Shown in pieces: positions 19,095-26,260 of a stretch of DNA of 64,000 bases. This DNA is from Streptomyces sp. NBC_00510 (GTDB lineage: Bacteria > Actinomycetota > Actinomycetes > Streptomycetales > Streptomycetaceae): NCBI GenBank assembly GCA_036013505.1, contig CP107851.1, forward strand, positions 930,001 through 994,000. Direction: 5' to 3'. The notes beneath the pieces are model-generated. The model was not told the origin of the DNA, did no database searches, and worked only from the letters and a program-made list of their open reading frames with translations. The position numbers were made by a program, and so were the translations under genes. Position 1 is the first letter of the stretch; each line of letters begins with the position of its first letter.

Positions 19095-19916
19095 ATGGCG
19101 AAGACCCCGCGGCTCATGCCGCAGAACCCCAGGATGTTCCGCGCCGAGGTCGTCAGGACCGAGCGGGTCTCCCCCTCCCTGCACCGCGTGACCGTCAGGG
19201 GCGCGGACCTCGCCGACTTCCCGTGGATGGGCTACGACCACTGGTTCCGCCTCTTCATGCAACTCCCCCACCAGGACGCCCTGCGGCTGCCCGAGTTCTC
19301 CGGGGCACGCTGGTGGCGGCCCTACCTCGCCATCCCCACGGCCGAGCGTCCGCACTACTCGAACTACACCGTCGCCGCGTTCCGTCCCGAAGCGGCCGAA
19401 ATGGACATCGAGTTCGTCGTGCACCGCACCCCGGACGGCGAACTCGAGGGCCGTGCCGCGATATGGGCCTGCGGCGCCCGGCCCGGGGACGCGCTGGCAC
19501 TCCTCGACCAGGGCGTCATGTTCGACTGCCCCGAGGATGCCTCCGAGGTCCTCGTCGTGGCCGACGAGAGCGGCATGCCCGCCGCCACGGGCATCCTGCG
19601 CTCCCTCCCCCGCGGCACCGTGGGCCGCCTGATCCAGGAGATCCCCACCCCCGACGACCGGCGCGACCTTGACGCGCCCGCCGGGATCGCCGTCACCTGG
19701 GTCGTGCGCGACGACCCGCACGCGGTCCCCGGCTCCGTCGCACTCGCCGAACTGCGGGGGCACACCCCGGTGGACGCCACCGGATACGCCTTCGTCGTCG
19801 GCGAGCAGAGCCTCGCCACCAAGGGACGCCGGCACCTGCACCGCGCCGGTCTCCCCAAGGACCGCATCACCTTCTCCGGCTTCTGGCGGCACGAGGCACG
19901 CCACGAGGACGCCTGA
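19095..19916 (+). CDS. Siderophore-interacting protein (ferric reductase, SIP family)
   Basis: 273 residues. An FAD-binding barrel contains the Y-T-V flavin motif in HYSNYTVAAFRPE near residue 95, followed by an NAD(P)-type SIP domain (VLVVADESGMPAATGILRSLP) and a C-terminal GEQSLATKGRRHLHRAGLPKDRITFSGFWR, the SIP family end. Such proteins reduce imported Fe(III)-siderophore in the cytoplasm to release iron. It is divergent from the import operon, with its own iron box. No Shine-Dalgarno sequence is visible before ATG 19095, so the message may be leaderless, or translation may begin at ATG 19116. Confidence 0.9.
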   Translation: MAKTPRLMPQNPRMFRAEVVRTERVSPSLHRVTVRGADLADFPWMGYDHWFRLFMQLPHQDALRLPEFSGARWWRPYLAIPTAERPHYSNYTVAAFRPEAAEMDIEFVVHRTPDGELEGRAAIWACGARPGDALALLDQGVMFDCPEDASEVLVVADESGMPAATGILRSLPRGTVGRLIQEIPTPDDRRDLDAPAGIAVTWVVRDDPHAVPGSVALAELRGHTPVDATGYAFVVGEQSLATKGRRHLHRAGLPKDRITFSGFWRHEARHEDA

Positions 19917-19946
19917 CCCCCGCCGCGGGACGGAAGCGCCGCCTCG

Positions 19947-19964
19947 GCCCCGCGCACGCGGGGC
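19947..19964. terminator. Hairpin after siderophore-interacting protein
   Basis: Stem GCCCCGC / GCGGGGC around the loop GCAC, 30 bp after the stop of the reductase gene; a short but very GC-rich likely terminator. Confidence 0.5.
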
Positions 19965-20109
19965 ACTTCGCGCACGGAGGGCGCACAAAGGGAACAGTTG
20001 AGCCCTGTACGCGCTCCCTCGTGTACGGGGAGAATGCGTAGCGCAAGCGATCATGCGACCGGCACGCGCGCCGTCCGGTCGCCGACTCCCGGAAGGCGGG
20101 TCGACTGCC

Positions 20110-20829
20110 GTGCTGCTGCATCTGCCCACGTCCGTGCCCGAAGCACAGGAGTTCATGGCCCAGGGAGCGGTGCCCGTCGGCGGGGCGACGCTCGTGTGGG
20201 CGACCTGGCAGCGCGACGGCTTCCCCGAGCAGGCCATGTCGCTGCGCGACCTGCCGGAGGCCAACACGATCGGACGCGAGGCGCTGGGCGCGGCGGTGGT
20301 GCTGAACCGGATCGACGACCGGGTTCCGGAGGTACTGCGACGGGCGGCCGCCGGTGTGGGCACCGGCGCCGTGCGGCGGACGGCCACCGTCGGCGGCAAC
20401 CTCGTCGGCAGCACCCTGCGCTGCCTGCTGCCCGCCGCCCTCGTCCTCGGCGCCCGCGCGATCACGCTGGAGCCGGACCGGACCCACGAGACCGATCTCG
20501 CCGAGGCCGTGGCCAAGCAGCACCTCCTGCTCGGCATCCGCTGGCGGGAGCCGCTGGTGAGCACCTACGAGAAGCTGTCCGGCGAGGCGGGCGGGCCTCC
20601 GCCCCTCGTCGTCGCCGCCGCGGTGCACGCCGCCGACGAGGGACGCCTCCTGCGCGTCGCCGTCCGTGACGGCTACGAAGTGCTCGGCGCGAGTGTCCCG
20701 TTCGACGGCGGCACCGCAGCGGCCCTGCACGCGCTGGAGGAGACGGACCTCGCCGCGCTCCACCCCGCGGCGTGGGACGTGGTGCGTCGGCAGGTCACCG
20801 GACTCGCCGGACGGCTCCCCGGCTCCTGA
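20110..20829 (+). CDS. Orphan FAD-binding subunit of molybdopterin dehydrogenase type
   Basis: 239 residues from GTG 20110; an in-frame ATG at 20053 would add 19 residues. It begins LLHLPTSVPEAQEFM and carries GAVRRTATVGGNLVGSTLRCLLPAALVL, the second flavin-binding signature of the FAD_binding_5 domain of xanthine/CO dehydrogenase medium subunits. The usual C-terminal domain is shorter than in full-size subunits. No molybdenum-binding large subunit or 2Fe-2S small subunit lies nearby, so its partners are elsewhere or it acts alone. Substrate unknown. Confidence 0.7.
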   Translation: MLLHLPTSVPEAQEFMAQGAVPVGGATLVWATWQRDGFPEQAMSLRDLPEANTIGREALGAAVVLNRIDDRVPEVLRRAAAGVGTGAVRRTATVGGNLVGSTLRCLLPAALVLGARAITLEPDRTHETDLAEAVAKQHLLLGIRWREPLVSTYEKLSGEAGGPPPLVVAAAVHAADEGRLLRVAVRDGYEVLGASVPFDGGTAAALHALEETDLAALHPAAWDVVRRQVTGLAGRLPGS

Positions 20830-20971
20830 CCCCGCACGGGCCCCGCGATCTCGCCCGCCGCATCGGGTATGACCCGGCGCTCCCGGTTGTTGATGAGTGC
20901 GAGGGCCCGCGCCGCACCCCGGCGCGGGACCTCGCCCATCCCCCACCGGATCGGAAGAAGCGAGAGCAGAG

Positions 20972-21364
20972 ATGGCTGACACGCCGGAAGACCGAGAGCA
21001 CGGGGCCTCGTTCGGCATGGTCCGGAGCGGACCGGCCCCGGCGCGGATGTGCCTCATCACGCCCGGCGGCGTTTCCACGGTCGAGTTCGTCCTGGAGCCG
21101 TCGGTCGGCCTCCGGTGCGCCCGGATGGAAGGCGCCGCGGCACTGGCCCTGAACCGGTGGCTCCACGACGCGGACCCCTCCCGGTACTTCGAGCTGCGGA
21201 TCGCGTTCCTGCAGTTCGAGTACAACCCCGGTCACGAGTCCTTCGCCGCCGACGAGGTCCGTGCGCTGCGCGCCCTCCTGGACGAACAGCGGGGCACCGA
21301 GCGGTGGAACGACGCCCTGGCGAGCCTGCTCGCCAGGCTGGAGGCCTGCGAGGCGCAGCTGTGA
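20972..21364 (+). CDS. Hypothetical protein
   Basis: 130 residues from ATG 20972, preceded by a purine-rich stretch (GGAAGAAGCGAGAGCAGAG) that can serve as ribosome site; an in-frame start at 20897 would give 155 residues. I recognise no family. A central strand-rich part (STVEFVLEPSVGL) leads into helices (GAAALALNRWLHD, ADEVRALRALLDEQRG, ALASLLARLEACEAQL). No signal peptide or membrane segment. It is convergent with the TetR gene, 16 nt from its stop. Confidence 0.55.
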   Translation: MADTPEDREHGASFGMVRSGPAPARMCLITPGGVSTVEFVLEPSVGLRCARMEGAAALALNRWLHDADPSRYFELRIAFLQFEYNPGHESFAADEVRALRALLDEQRGTERWNDALASLLARLEACEAQL

Positions 21365-21380
21365 CCGCCGACGGGTGAGG

Positions 21381-21956
21381 TCAGCCGGCGGCGCGCGGCA
21401 GGAGGCGCCCGGTCATCGCGCCGACGGCCGCCACGACCGCCTCGCGGTGCCGGTCGCGCCGGGCCGTCTCTTCGCCGCCCCCCGGATTGCGGATGCTCGC
21501 GGGCGTGGCGACCCACGCCTGCGCGGCGGACAGCGCGACCATCAGCGCGTCCATGCCCGCTTCGAGGCCGACGCCGTGGGCGTCGGCGACCGCCTGCGCC
21601 TTGCCCAGGTGGTTGTCCCGCTCCATGGCCGAGGCCTCGGGACGCTCGAGGGCCTTCCACTGGGTCAGCTTGACGAGGTCCGGGTCGTCGCTGAAGACGT
21701 CGAAGAGCGCGCCCGCGTACCCGGCCAGGTCGTCCGGGGTGAACGGCACGACGTCGGCCAGCACGCGGAGCCGGGCTTCGAGAACGGCGTCGAAGAGCTC
21801 GTCCTTGGAACCGAAGTAGGCGTAGATGGCCTGCTTGTTGGCCGGTGCGGCCTTGGCGATCCGGTCGACCCGGGCCCCGGCGAGCCCGTGCGCGACGAAT
21901 TCGCCGTACGCGGCCTCGATGAGGCGCGCCCGCGTGGCGGCAGAGTCATAAGCCAT
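21381..21956 (-). CDS. TetR-family transcriptional regulator
   Basis: 191 residues. An N-terminal helix-turn-helix (TRARLIEAAYGEFVAHGLAGARVDRIAKAAPANKQAIYAYFGSKDELF, residues 8-55) is the TetR DNA-binding domain; the rest is a ligand/dimer domain. It is divergent from the SDR gene at 22171. The 214-bp gap holds two exact inverted copies of a 16-bp site, so it probably represses itself and the SDR gene until a small ligand binds. Confidence 0.9.
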   Translation of the reverse strand: MAYDSAATRARLIEAAYGEFVAHGLAGARVDRIAKAAPANKQAIYAYFGSKDELFDAVLEARLRVLADVVPFTPDDLAGYAGALFDVFSDDPDLVKLTQWKALERPEASAMERDNHLGKAQAVADAHGVGLEAGMDALMVALSAAQAWVATPASIRNPGGGEETARRDRHREAVVAAVGAMTGRLLPRAAG

Positions 21957-22038
21957 GGCGACAGCCTAAGAGATGCAGGTCGGGCCGGGCTGCGCGGTTC
22001 GCGGCACGGGCGACGGGCACCGTAGCGGTCACCAATGA

Positions 22039-22054
22039 AACCAACCGGATGGTT
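22039..22054. promoter_or_regulatory. TetR operator copy 1
   Basis: AACCAACCGGATGGTT, a near-palindrome around CCGG, 83 bp upstream of the TetR gene start. It is the exact reverse complement of the copy at 22084-22099. Confidence 0.7.
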
Positions 22055-22083
22055 GCATTCATGAACCTCGCGCTCTACATTTA

Positions 22084-22099
22084 AACCATCCGGTTGGTT
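22084..22099. promoter_or_regulatory. TetR operator copy 2
   Basis: AACCATCCGGTTGGTT, 72 bp upstream of the SDR start. Its centre is 45 bp from copy 1, so one copy probably overlaps each divergent promoter. Confidence 0.7.
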
Positions 22100-22170
22100 G
22101 CTTATCCGGCCGGCACCGTCACCCGGCGTGCCCGCACGCGCATGCCGGAAGCCGAAAGCAGGAAGAACCC

Positions 22171-23133
22171 ATGTCACTCGTCACCGGCATCCCCTTCGGG
22201 GCGCACTCCACCGCGGCGGACGTCGTACGCGACGTCGACCTCTCCGGCAAGCGCGCCGTCGTCACCGGCGGCGCTTCGGGCATCGGGCTGGAGACGGCCC
22301 TGGCCCTGGCCGGGGCGGGTGCCGAAGTGACCCTCGCCGTACGCGACCCGCACGCGGCCGCCCCCGCCGCCGACCGCATCCGCCGGGAGACCGGGCGCGA
22401 CGACGTCCACGTCGCCCGGGTCGACCTGGCCGACCTCGACAGCGTGCGCGCCTTCACGGAGGGCTGGACCGGGCCGCTGCACATCCTCGTCAACAACGCG
22501 GGCGTGATGGCCGTGCCGGAGCTCACCCTCACCCCGCAGGGGCGGGAGACGCAGTACGCCGTCAACTTCACCGGCCACGCCGCGCTCACGCTCGGCCTCC
22601 ACGCGGCGCTGCGCGCGGCCGGTGGCGCCCGGGTCGTCATGGTCGGCTCGTCCGCGCACCTGATGGCCCCGGTCGACTTCGACGACATCCACTTCGCCCA
22701 CCGCCCCTACGAGGCGTGGACGGCGTACGGCCAGTCGAAGTCGGCCGCGATCCTCTTCACCGTCGCGCTCGCCGGGCACTGGGCGGCCGACGGCATCACC
22801 GCCAACGCGCTCCACCCGGGCGGCATCATGACCAACCTGCAGCGCCACCTCAGCGACGAGCAACTGCGGTTCGTGGGCGCCACGGACGAGTCGGGCCGGA
22901 AGCTGGACGTCCCGCCGGGCTGGAAGACCCCGCAGCAGGGCGCGGCCACGCAGGTGCTCCTGGCCGCCTCACCCCTGGTCGACGGCGTGACCGGCCGCTA
23001 CTTCGAGGACTGCCGCCCGGCGGAACTCCAGCCCGAACCCACCGCGGGCGGAACCGGCGTCGCCGCCTGGGCGATCGACCAGGCGTCGGCAGAACGGCTC
23101 TGGGACGACACGATGAAGGAGCTCGGGTGCTGA
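22171..23133 (+). CDS. Short-chain dehydrogenase/reductase
   Basis: 320-residue Rossmann-fold oxidoreductase. It carries the cofactor loop TGGASGIG (residue 32), NNAGVMAVPEL, a catalytic Ser in VMVGSSAHL, and the catalytic YGQSK (residue 189). The extended C-terminus (WKTPQQGAATQVLLAASP, YFEDCRPAE) places it near the retinol-dehydrogenase/WW-domain-oxidoreductase-like SDRs. AGGAAG lies 6 nt upstream of the ATG. Controlled by the divergent TetR gene to judge from the shared operators. Substrate unknown. A strong hairpin follows. Confidence 0.9.
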   Translation: MSLVTGIPFGAHSTAADVVRDVDLSGKRAVVTGGASGIGLETALALAGAGAEVTLAVRDPHAAAPAADRIRRETGRDDVHVARVDLADLDSVRAFTEGWTGPLHILVNNAGVMAVPELTLTPQGRETQYAVNFTGHAALTLGLHAALRAAGGARVVMVGSSAHLMAPVDFDDIHFAHRPYEAWTAYGQSKSAAILFTVALAGHWAADGITANALHPGGIMTNLQRHLSDEQLRFVGATDESGRKLDVPPGWKTPQQGAATQVLLAASPLVDGVTGRYFEDCRPAELQPEPTAGGTGVAAWAIDQASAERLWDDTMKELGC

Positions 23134-23145
23134 CGCCGCTCCCCG

Positions 23146-23185
23146 GGGGTGCGGGACCCGGTCGTACACCCGGGTCCCGCACCCC
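23146..23185. terminator. 16-bp perfect hairpin terminator
   Basis: Arms 23146-23161 and 23170-23185 are exact reverse complements with an 8-nt loop, between the convergent SDR and GNAT genes. Confidence 0.8.
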
Positions 23186-23203
23186 GCCTTCCGGCGAGCG
23201 GGG

Positions 23204-24112
23204 TCAGGGCCAGATCAAGTCGATGCGTTCCTGAGCGATCGGGTAACCGGCCCTGGCGAAGTGGGCGGCCATCGGTGTGTTGGTCTGGTCCGTCCCGGCC
23301 ACGATGCGGTCCACGCCCTCGCCGGCGAGCTTGTGCGTGGCCTCGACGAGCAGGTCGTAGGCGTATCCGTGGCCGCGGTGCTCGGGCACGACACCGATGT
23401 AGCCGATGAGGGGGTCCCCGTAGTGGCGGCCGGGCACGCTCAGGCCGACGAGTTCCCCGGCGGAGTCGTAGGCCAGACGCCACCACTCGCGCGGGCTCGG
23501 CAGCCAGAGCAGGTAGTCCAGCTCTTCCCGGGCGGCCGCCTCGAGGCCGGATCTGGCGACGTTACGGCGCACATGGGCGTCGAGACTGCCCTGGTGGATA
23601 CGGCGGAAGACGTCGAGGACCGCGGCGTCGTCCGGCTCGGGACGGAATTCGAGGCGGCCTGGGCGCGCGGGCACGCCGCATTCCGGCGTCCAGCGGTAGC
23701 GGAAGCGCTCGACCAGCGGGGACAGCCCCGCGGCGACGGCCGCGTCGATCCGTGCCCGGGCCTGCTCCCGGACGGCGGGGAGGTCACGCCAGCCGGGCGG
23801 CAGCTTGAGGGAGTACTCGGCACGCAGCGGCGAGGTGCGGAGCAGTTCCACGGCCGCACCTGCGTCGGTGAAGTCGAACCAGTCCAAGGCGAGCGGTTTG
23901 TCGTCCTCCGGGCCGGCCCACCATGCGGCGCGCGCGACGACGACGCCGTCACGCAAGGCCACCCAGGTCCACTCGGGGCGGTACTCACCGGCGGCGGCCA
24001 TCCCACCGTAGGTGTCACCGAAGGCGGCGAAACCGACAAGGCCGGGATCGGGCAGGGATTCGAAAAGTGCTTCCTCGCCTGTGGCGAGGGGGCGGATGAC
24101 CAGATCGGTCAC
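23204..24112 (-). CDS. GNAT-family N-acetyltransferase
   Basis: 302 residues. The GNAT fold is in the C-terminal half: acetyl-CoA motif A reads IGVVPEHRGHGYAYDLLVEA near residue 238, then DQTNTPMAAHFARAGY. The N-terminal half (WTWVALRDGVVVARAAWW onward) looks like a second, degenerate GNAT-like unit, as in double-domain acetyltransferases. GTG start at 24112 with GGAAGGACC upstream. A short ORF with a consensus ribosome site lies just upstream in its leader. Confidence 0.82.
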   Translation of the reverse strand: MTDLVIRPLATGEEALFESLPDPGLVGFAAFGDTYGGMAAAGEYRPEWTWVALRDGVVVARAAWWAGPEDDKPLALDWFDFTDAGAAVELLRTSPLRAEYSLKLPPGWRDLPAVREQARARIDAAVAAGLSPLVERFRYRWTPECGVPARPGRLEFRPEPDDAAVLDVFRRIHQGSLDAHVRRNVARSGLEAAAREELDYLLWLPSPREWWRLAYDSAGELVGLSVPGRHYGDPLIGYIGVVPEHRGHGYAYDLLVEATHKLAGEGVDRIVAGTDQTNTPMAAHFARAGYPIAQERIDLIWP

Positions 24113-24145
24113 GCGAGGTCCTTCCGGGAAGCGACGCGCTCCCGT

Positions 24146-24202
24146 TCAGATCCTCGGCGCCCTCGGAACGGGGTGGGAGCACATGAGAGTCGGCTGGCTC
24201 AC
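24146..24202 (-). CDS. Possible 18-codon upstream leader ORF
   Basis: GTG 24202 is preceded by AAAGGAGGTGGGAACC, the strongest ribosome site in this region, and encodes VSQPTLMCSHPVPRAPRI before TGA at 24146. It ends 33 nt upstream of the GNAT start on the same strand. It could be a translated leader affecting the downstream gene, or a small protein of its own. No family recognised; supported only by the ribosome site and position. Confidence 0.4.
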   Translation of the reverse strand: MSQPTLMCSHPVPRAPRI

Positions 24203-24301
24203 GGTTCCCACCTCCTTTGGCGATCGAGGACGCGACCGCAGCGTAACAGTGTGATCGAATCGCCTGCAACGGTCCCCGACGGCCCGCCGCCGCCCGGCGG
24301 T

Positions 24302-24715
24302 TCAGCCGAAGGCCCGGCGCACGCGGTCGAGGCGCAGGCGGTTCGCCTCCAGCCAGTCCTCGGCGAGGCCGATCGGTACCCGCACGGCAACCTGGGTGGA
24401 CGGCGCATCGTGGACCGTCACCTCCATCGGGTCGTCCGGGACGATGTCCAGCCACGCCGTGCGTTCGTCCGGCGGCCACTCGACGCCGTCGCCACAAGCG
24501 AGGGCGTCGAGGCAGCGCCTCCACTCGTCCAGGTCTTCGAGCGAGAGGACCAGCCTCACCCGCCCGCTGACGAAGTCGCTCTCCACCACGATCTCGGCCC
24601 GGCGGTACCGGTTGTCGCCCATGACCGACGGCGGACCGCCTTCCATCCGGACGCTGACGCTCTGTCCTTCGTCGTCGAAACGGAAGAGCTCGAGTGGCTG
24701 TGCTTCGTCGGTCAT
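24302..24715 (-). CDS. Hypothetical actinobacterial protein (DUF5959-like)
   Basis: 137 residues beginning MTDEAQPLELFRFDDEGQS. Predicted beta-rich first half (VSVRMEGGP, YRRAEIVVESDFVSGRVRLVLS) followed by DLDEWRRCLDALACGDGVEWPP and a C-terminal helix. The L-F-R-F-D-x-E-G opening and overall layout resemble a Streptomyces family of unknown function that I recall as DUF5959; that assignment is from memory. The ribosome site GAGG lies 7 nt upstream. It follows the beta-propeller-like gene by 18 nt on the same strand, so they are probably co-transcribed. Confidence 0.62.
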   Translation of the reverse strand: MTDEAQPLELFRFDDEGQSVSVRMEGGPPSVMGDNRYRRAEIVVESDFVSGRVRLVLSLEDLDEWRRCLDALACGDGVEWPPDERTAWLDIVPDDPMEVTVHDAPSTQVAVRVPIGLAEDWLEANRLRLDRVRRAFG

Positions 24716-24733
24716 TCGTGCCTCGCGGATACG

Positions 24734-25600
24734 TCACCCCGGGTGGAGGGCGAGGGTCCAGGTGTGGACGGTGTACGTGGTGGGGTGGCCCGGGCGGGGT
24801 TCGGCGATGACCGCGGTGAGGCGGTCGCCGTCGCGGCGCAGCGAGCTGATGTGACCGGACGTCTTGTCGGGGGCGATCGGCAGCAGCTCGGCGAGGACGC
24901 CGCCGCCCAGGCGGCGGTCGACGGCACGCAGCACCCCTGCGTCGAGCACCAGGATCGTGCCGTCCTCCAGCACCAGCGGCCGCGGCGTCACCGGGTCGGT
25001 GAGCCGGGGACCGCGCTCGATCACGCCACCGGGCAGCAGCCGGACCACTCGGCTCCTGGTGGGGTGGCTCCGGTCGGCCTCGACGACCCGGATGCCGGTG
25101 CCGACGACGTAATGGCCGTAACTGCGCCAGGAGTCCACGGTGGCGCCGTCACGGTCGTGCTCCCAGGTGTCGAAGAAGTCGTAGCCCTCCAGGCCGAGCA
25201 AGAACCGTCCGCCGCGCAGCGCGGCACCGCGCTCCCCGCGCAGTTCGGCGACCAGGGTGCCGTCCGCCAGGTCGAGCAGCAGGGCAGGACCGAGGAACCC
25301 CCAGGGCGTGTACTCCAGGGAGTCCGTGGTGACCAGCACCCTGCCCCCGGCAATGTGCGCGGCGTTGGGACGGCCTGCGCACGCATGGGTCCAGCGCGTC
25401 CGTCCCGAGACGTCGACACAGCTGATCTCCCCGGTCGCCCCCTGGATCCGCAGGTCGTCCCGCCGCGCCAGCGGTCGCCCCTCGGGCAGCCGCGACGGGT
25501 ACGGCGGCCTGCCCACAGCGCTGTGACGGTCCACCACGGTGACACGCCACCGACCGGGGTCCGCCCCCACGGCGCGCCTGCTTTCCTCGGGTATCGGCAT
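24734..25600 (-). CDS. Hypothetical protein, PQQ-propeller-like repeats
   Basis: 288 residues, no signal peptide or membrane segment. Repeating strand blocks suggest a beta propeller: TGEISCVDVSGRTRWTHAC has the look of a PQQ-type blade, with HIAGGRVLVTTDSLEY, ALLLDLADGTLVAELRG, RPLVLEDGTILVLDAGVLRAVDRR and ISSLRRDGDRLTAVIAE following. No catalytic motif recognised. First gene of a leftward pair with 24302-24715, and divergent from the GNAT gene at 25654 across a 53-bp gap. Confidence 0.68.
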   Translation of the reverse strand: MPIPEESRRAVGADPGRWRVTVVDRHSAVGRPPYPSRLPEGRPLARRDDLRIQGATGEISCVDVSGRTRWTHACAGRPNAAHIAGGRVLVTTDSLEYTPWGFLGPALLLDLADGTLVAELRGERGAALRGGRFLLGLEGYDFFDTWEHDRDGATVDSWRSYGHYVVGTGIRVVEADRSHPTRSRVVRLLPGGVIERGPRLTDPVTPRPLVLEDGTILVLDAGVLRAVDRRLGGGVLAELLPIAPDKTSGHISSLRRDGDRLTAVIAEPRPGHPTTYTVHTWTLALHPG

Positions 25601-25653
25601 GGCCGCGATGCTAACCGCCGCGCGGGCCGCGGCGACACGGTTACCATGCGACC

Positions 25654-26187
25654 GTGATCACGGTGCGGGCCATGCGCATGGACGACGTCGACGCCGTCGC
25701 CACGATCCGGGTGAGGGGCTGGCAGGCGGCGTACGCCGGGATCGTGCCGCGGAGTTACCTGGACGCGATGAGCGTCGAGGAGGACGCGTTCCTGCGCAGG
25801 AAGTGGCTGACGACCGCCGGGAACCGCGTGGAGAACCTCGTCACCACCGAGGACGGCGTCGTGACCGGCTGGGCGGCCCTCGGGCCGCGCGCCGGGGAAC
25901 CCCGGGAGCCCGGCGGAGGCGTCGCCTGCGAGCTCTACGCCCTCTACGTGCGGCCGGACCGCATCGGCACCGGCACCGGGCGCCGGCTGATGTCGGCGGT
26001 GCGCTCGCGGGCGGCCGAACTCGGCCACCTGCGGCTGGAGTTCTGGGTGCTCGCCGACAACGCCCGCGCACGCCGCTTCTACACACGCGCCGGATTCTCG
26101 CCCGACGGCGCCGAGCAGGTCGAGGAGTACGACGGCGTTCCGCTCCGCGATCTGCGGTACGGGGGCGACACGAGCGCGCCCGCCTGA
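25654..26187 (+). CDS. GNAT-family N-acetyltransferase
   Basis: 177 residues beginning MITVRAMRMDDVDAVATIRVRGWQAAYAG, the N-terminal pattern of RimI-like GNAT enzymes. Acetyl-CoA-binding motif A is YALYVRPDRIGTGTGRRLMSA near residue 95, and motif B LRLEFWVLADNARARRFYTRAGF. GTG start. Acceptor substrate cannot be told from sequence. A hairpin at 26202 follows the gene. Confidence 0.85.
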   Translation: MITVRAMRMDDVDAVATIRVRGWQAAYAGIVPRSYLDAMSVEEDAFLRRKWLTTAGNRVENLVTTEDGVVTGWAALGPRAGEPREPGGGVACELYALYVRPDRIGTGTGRRLMSAVRSRAAELGHLRLEFWVLADNARARRFYTRAGFSPDGAEQVEEYDGVPLRDLRYGGDTSAPA

Positions 26188-26201
26188 GCCCTGCGACGTA
26201 C

Positions 26202-26242
26202 GTGTGGCGCCGCACCCGGTCCTGCCGGGCACGGCGCCACAC
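26202..26242. terminator. Hairpin between convergent genes
   Basis: Arms GTGTGGCGCCG (26202-26212) and CGGCGCCACAC (26232-26242) are exact reverse complements; 14 nt after the GNAT stop and 19 nt before the end of the leftward FG-GAP gene. Confidence 0.7.
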
Positions 26243-26260
26243 CCTGCCCCGTGCTTCCGC

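Noticed and set aside
23261..25657. A 798-codon + frame across several leftward genes
   Set aside because: It crosses the ends of three well-supported leftward genes and has no domain of its own.
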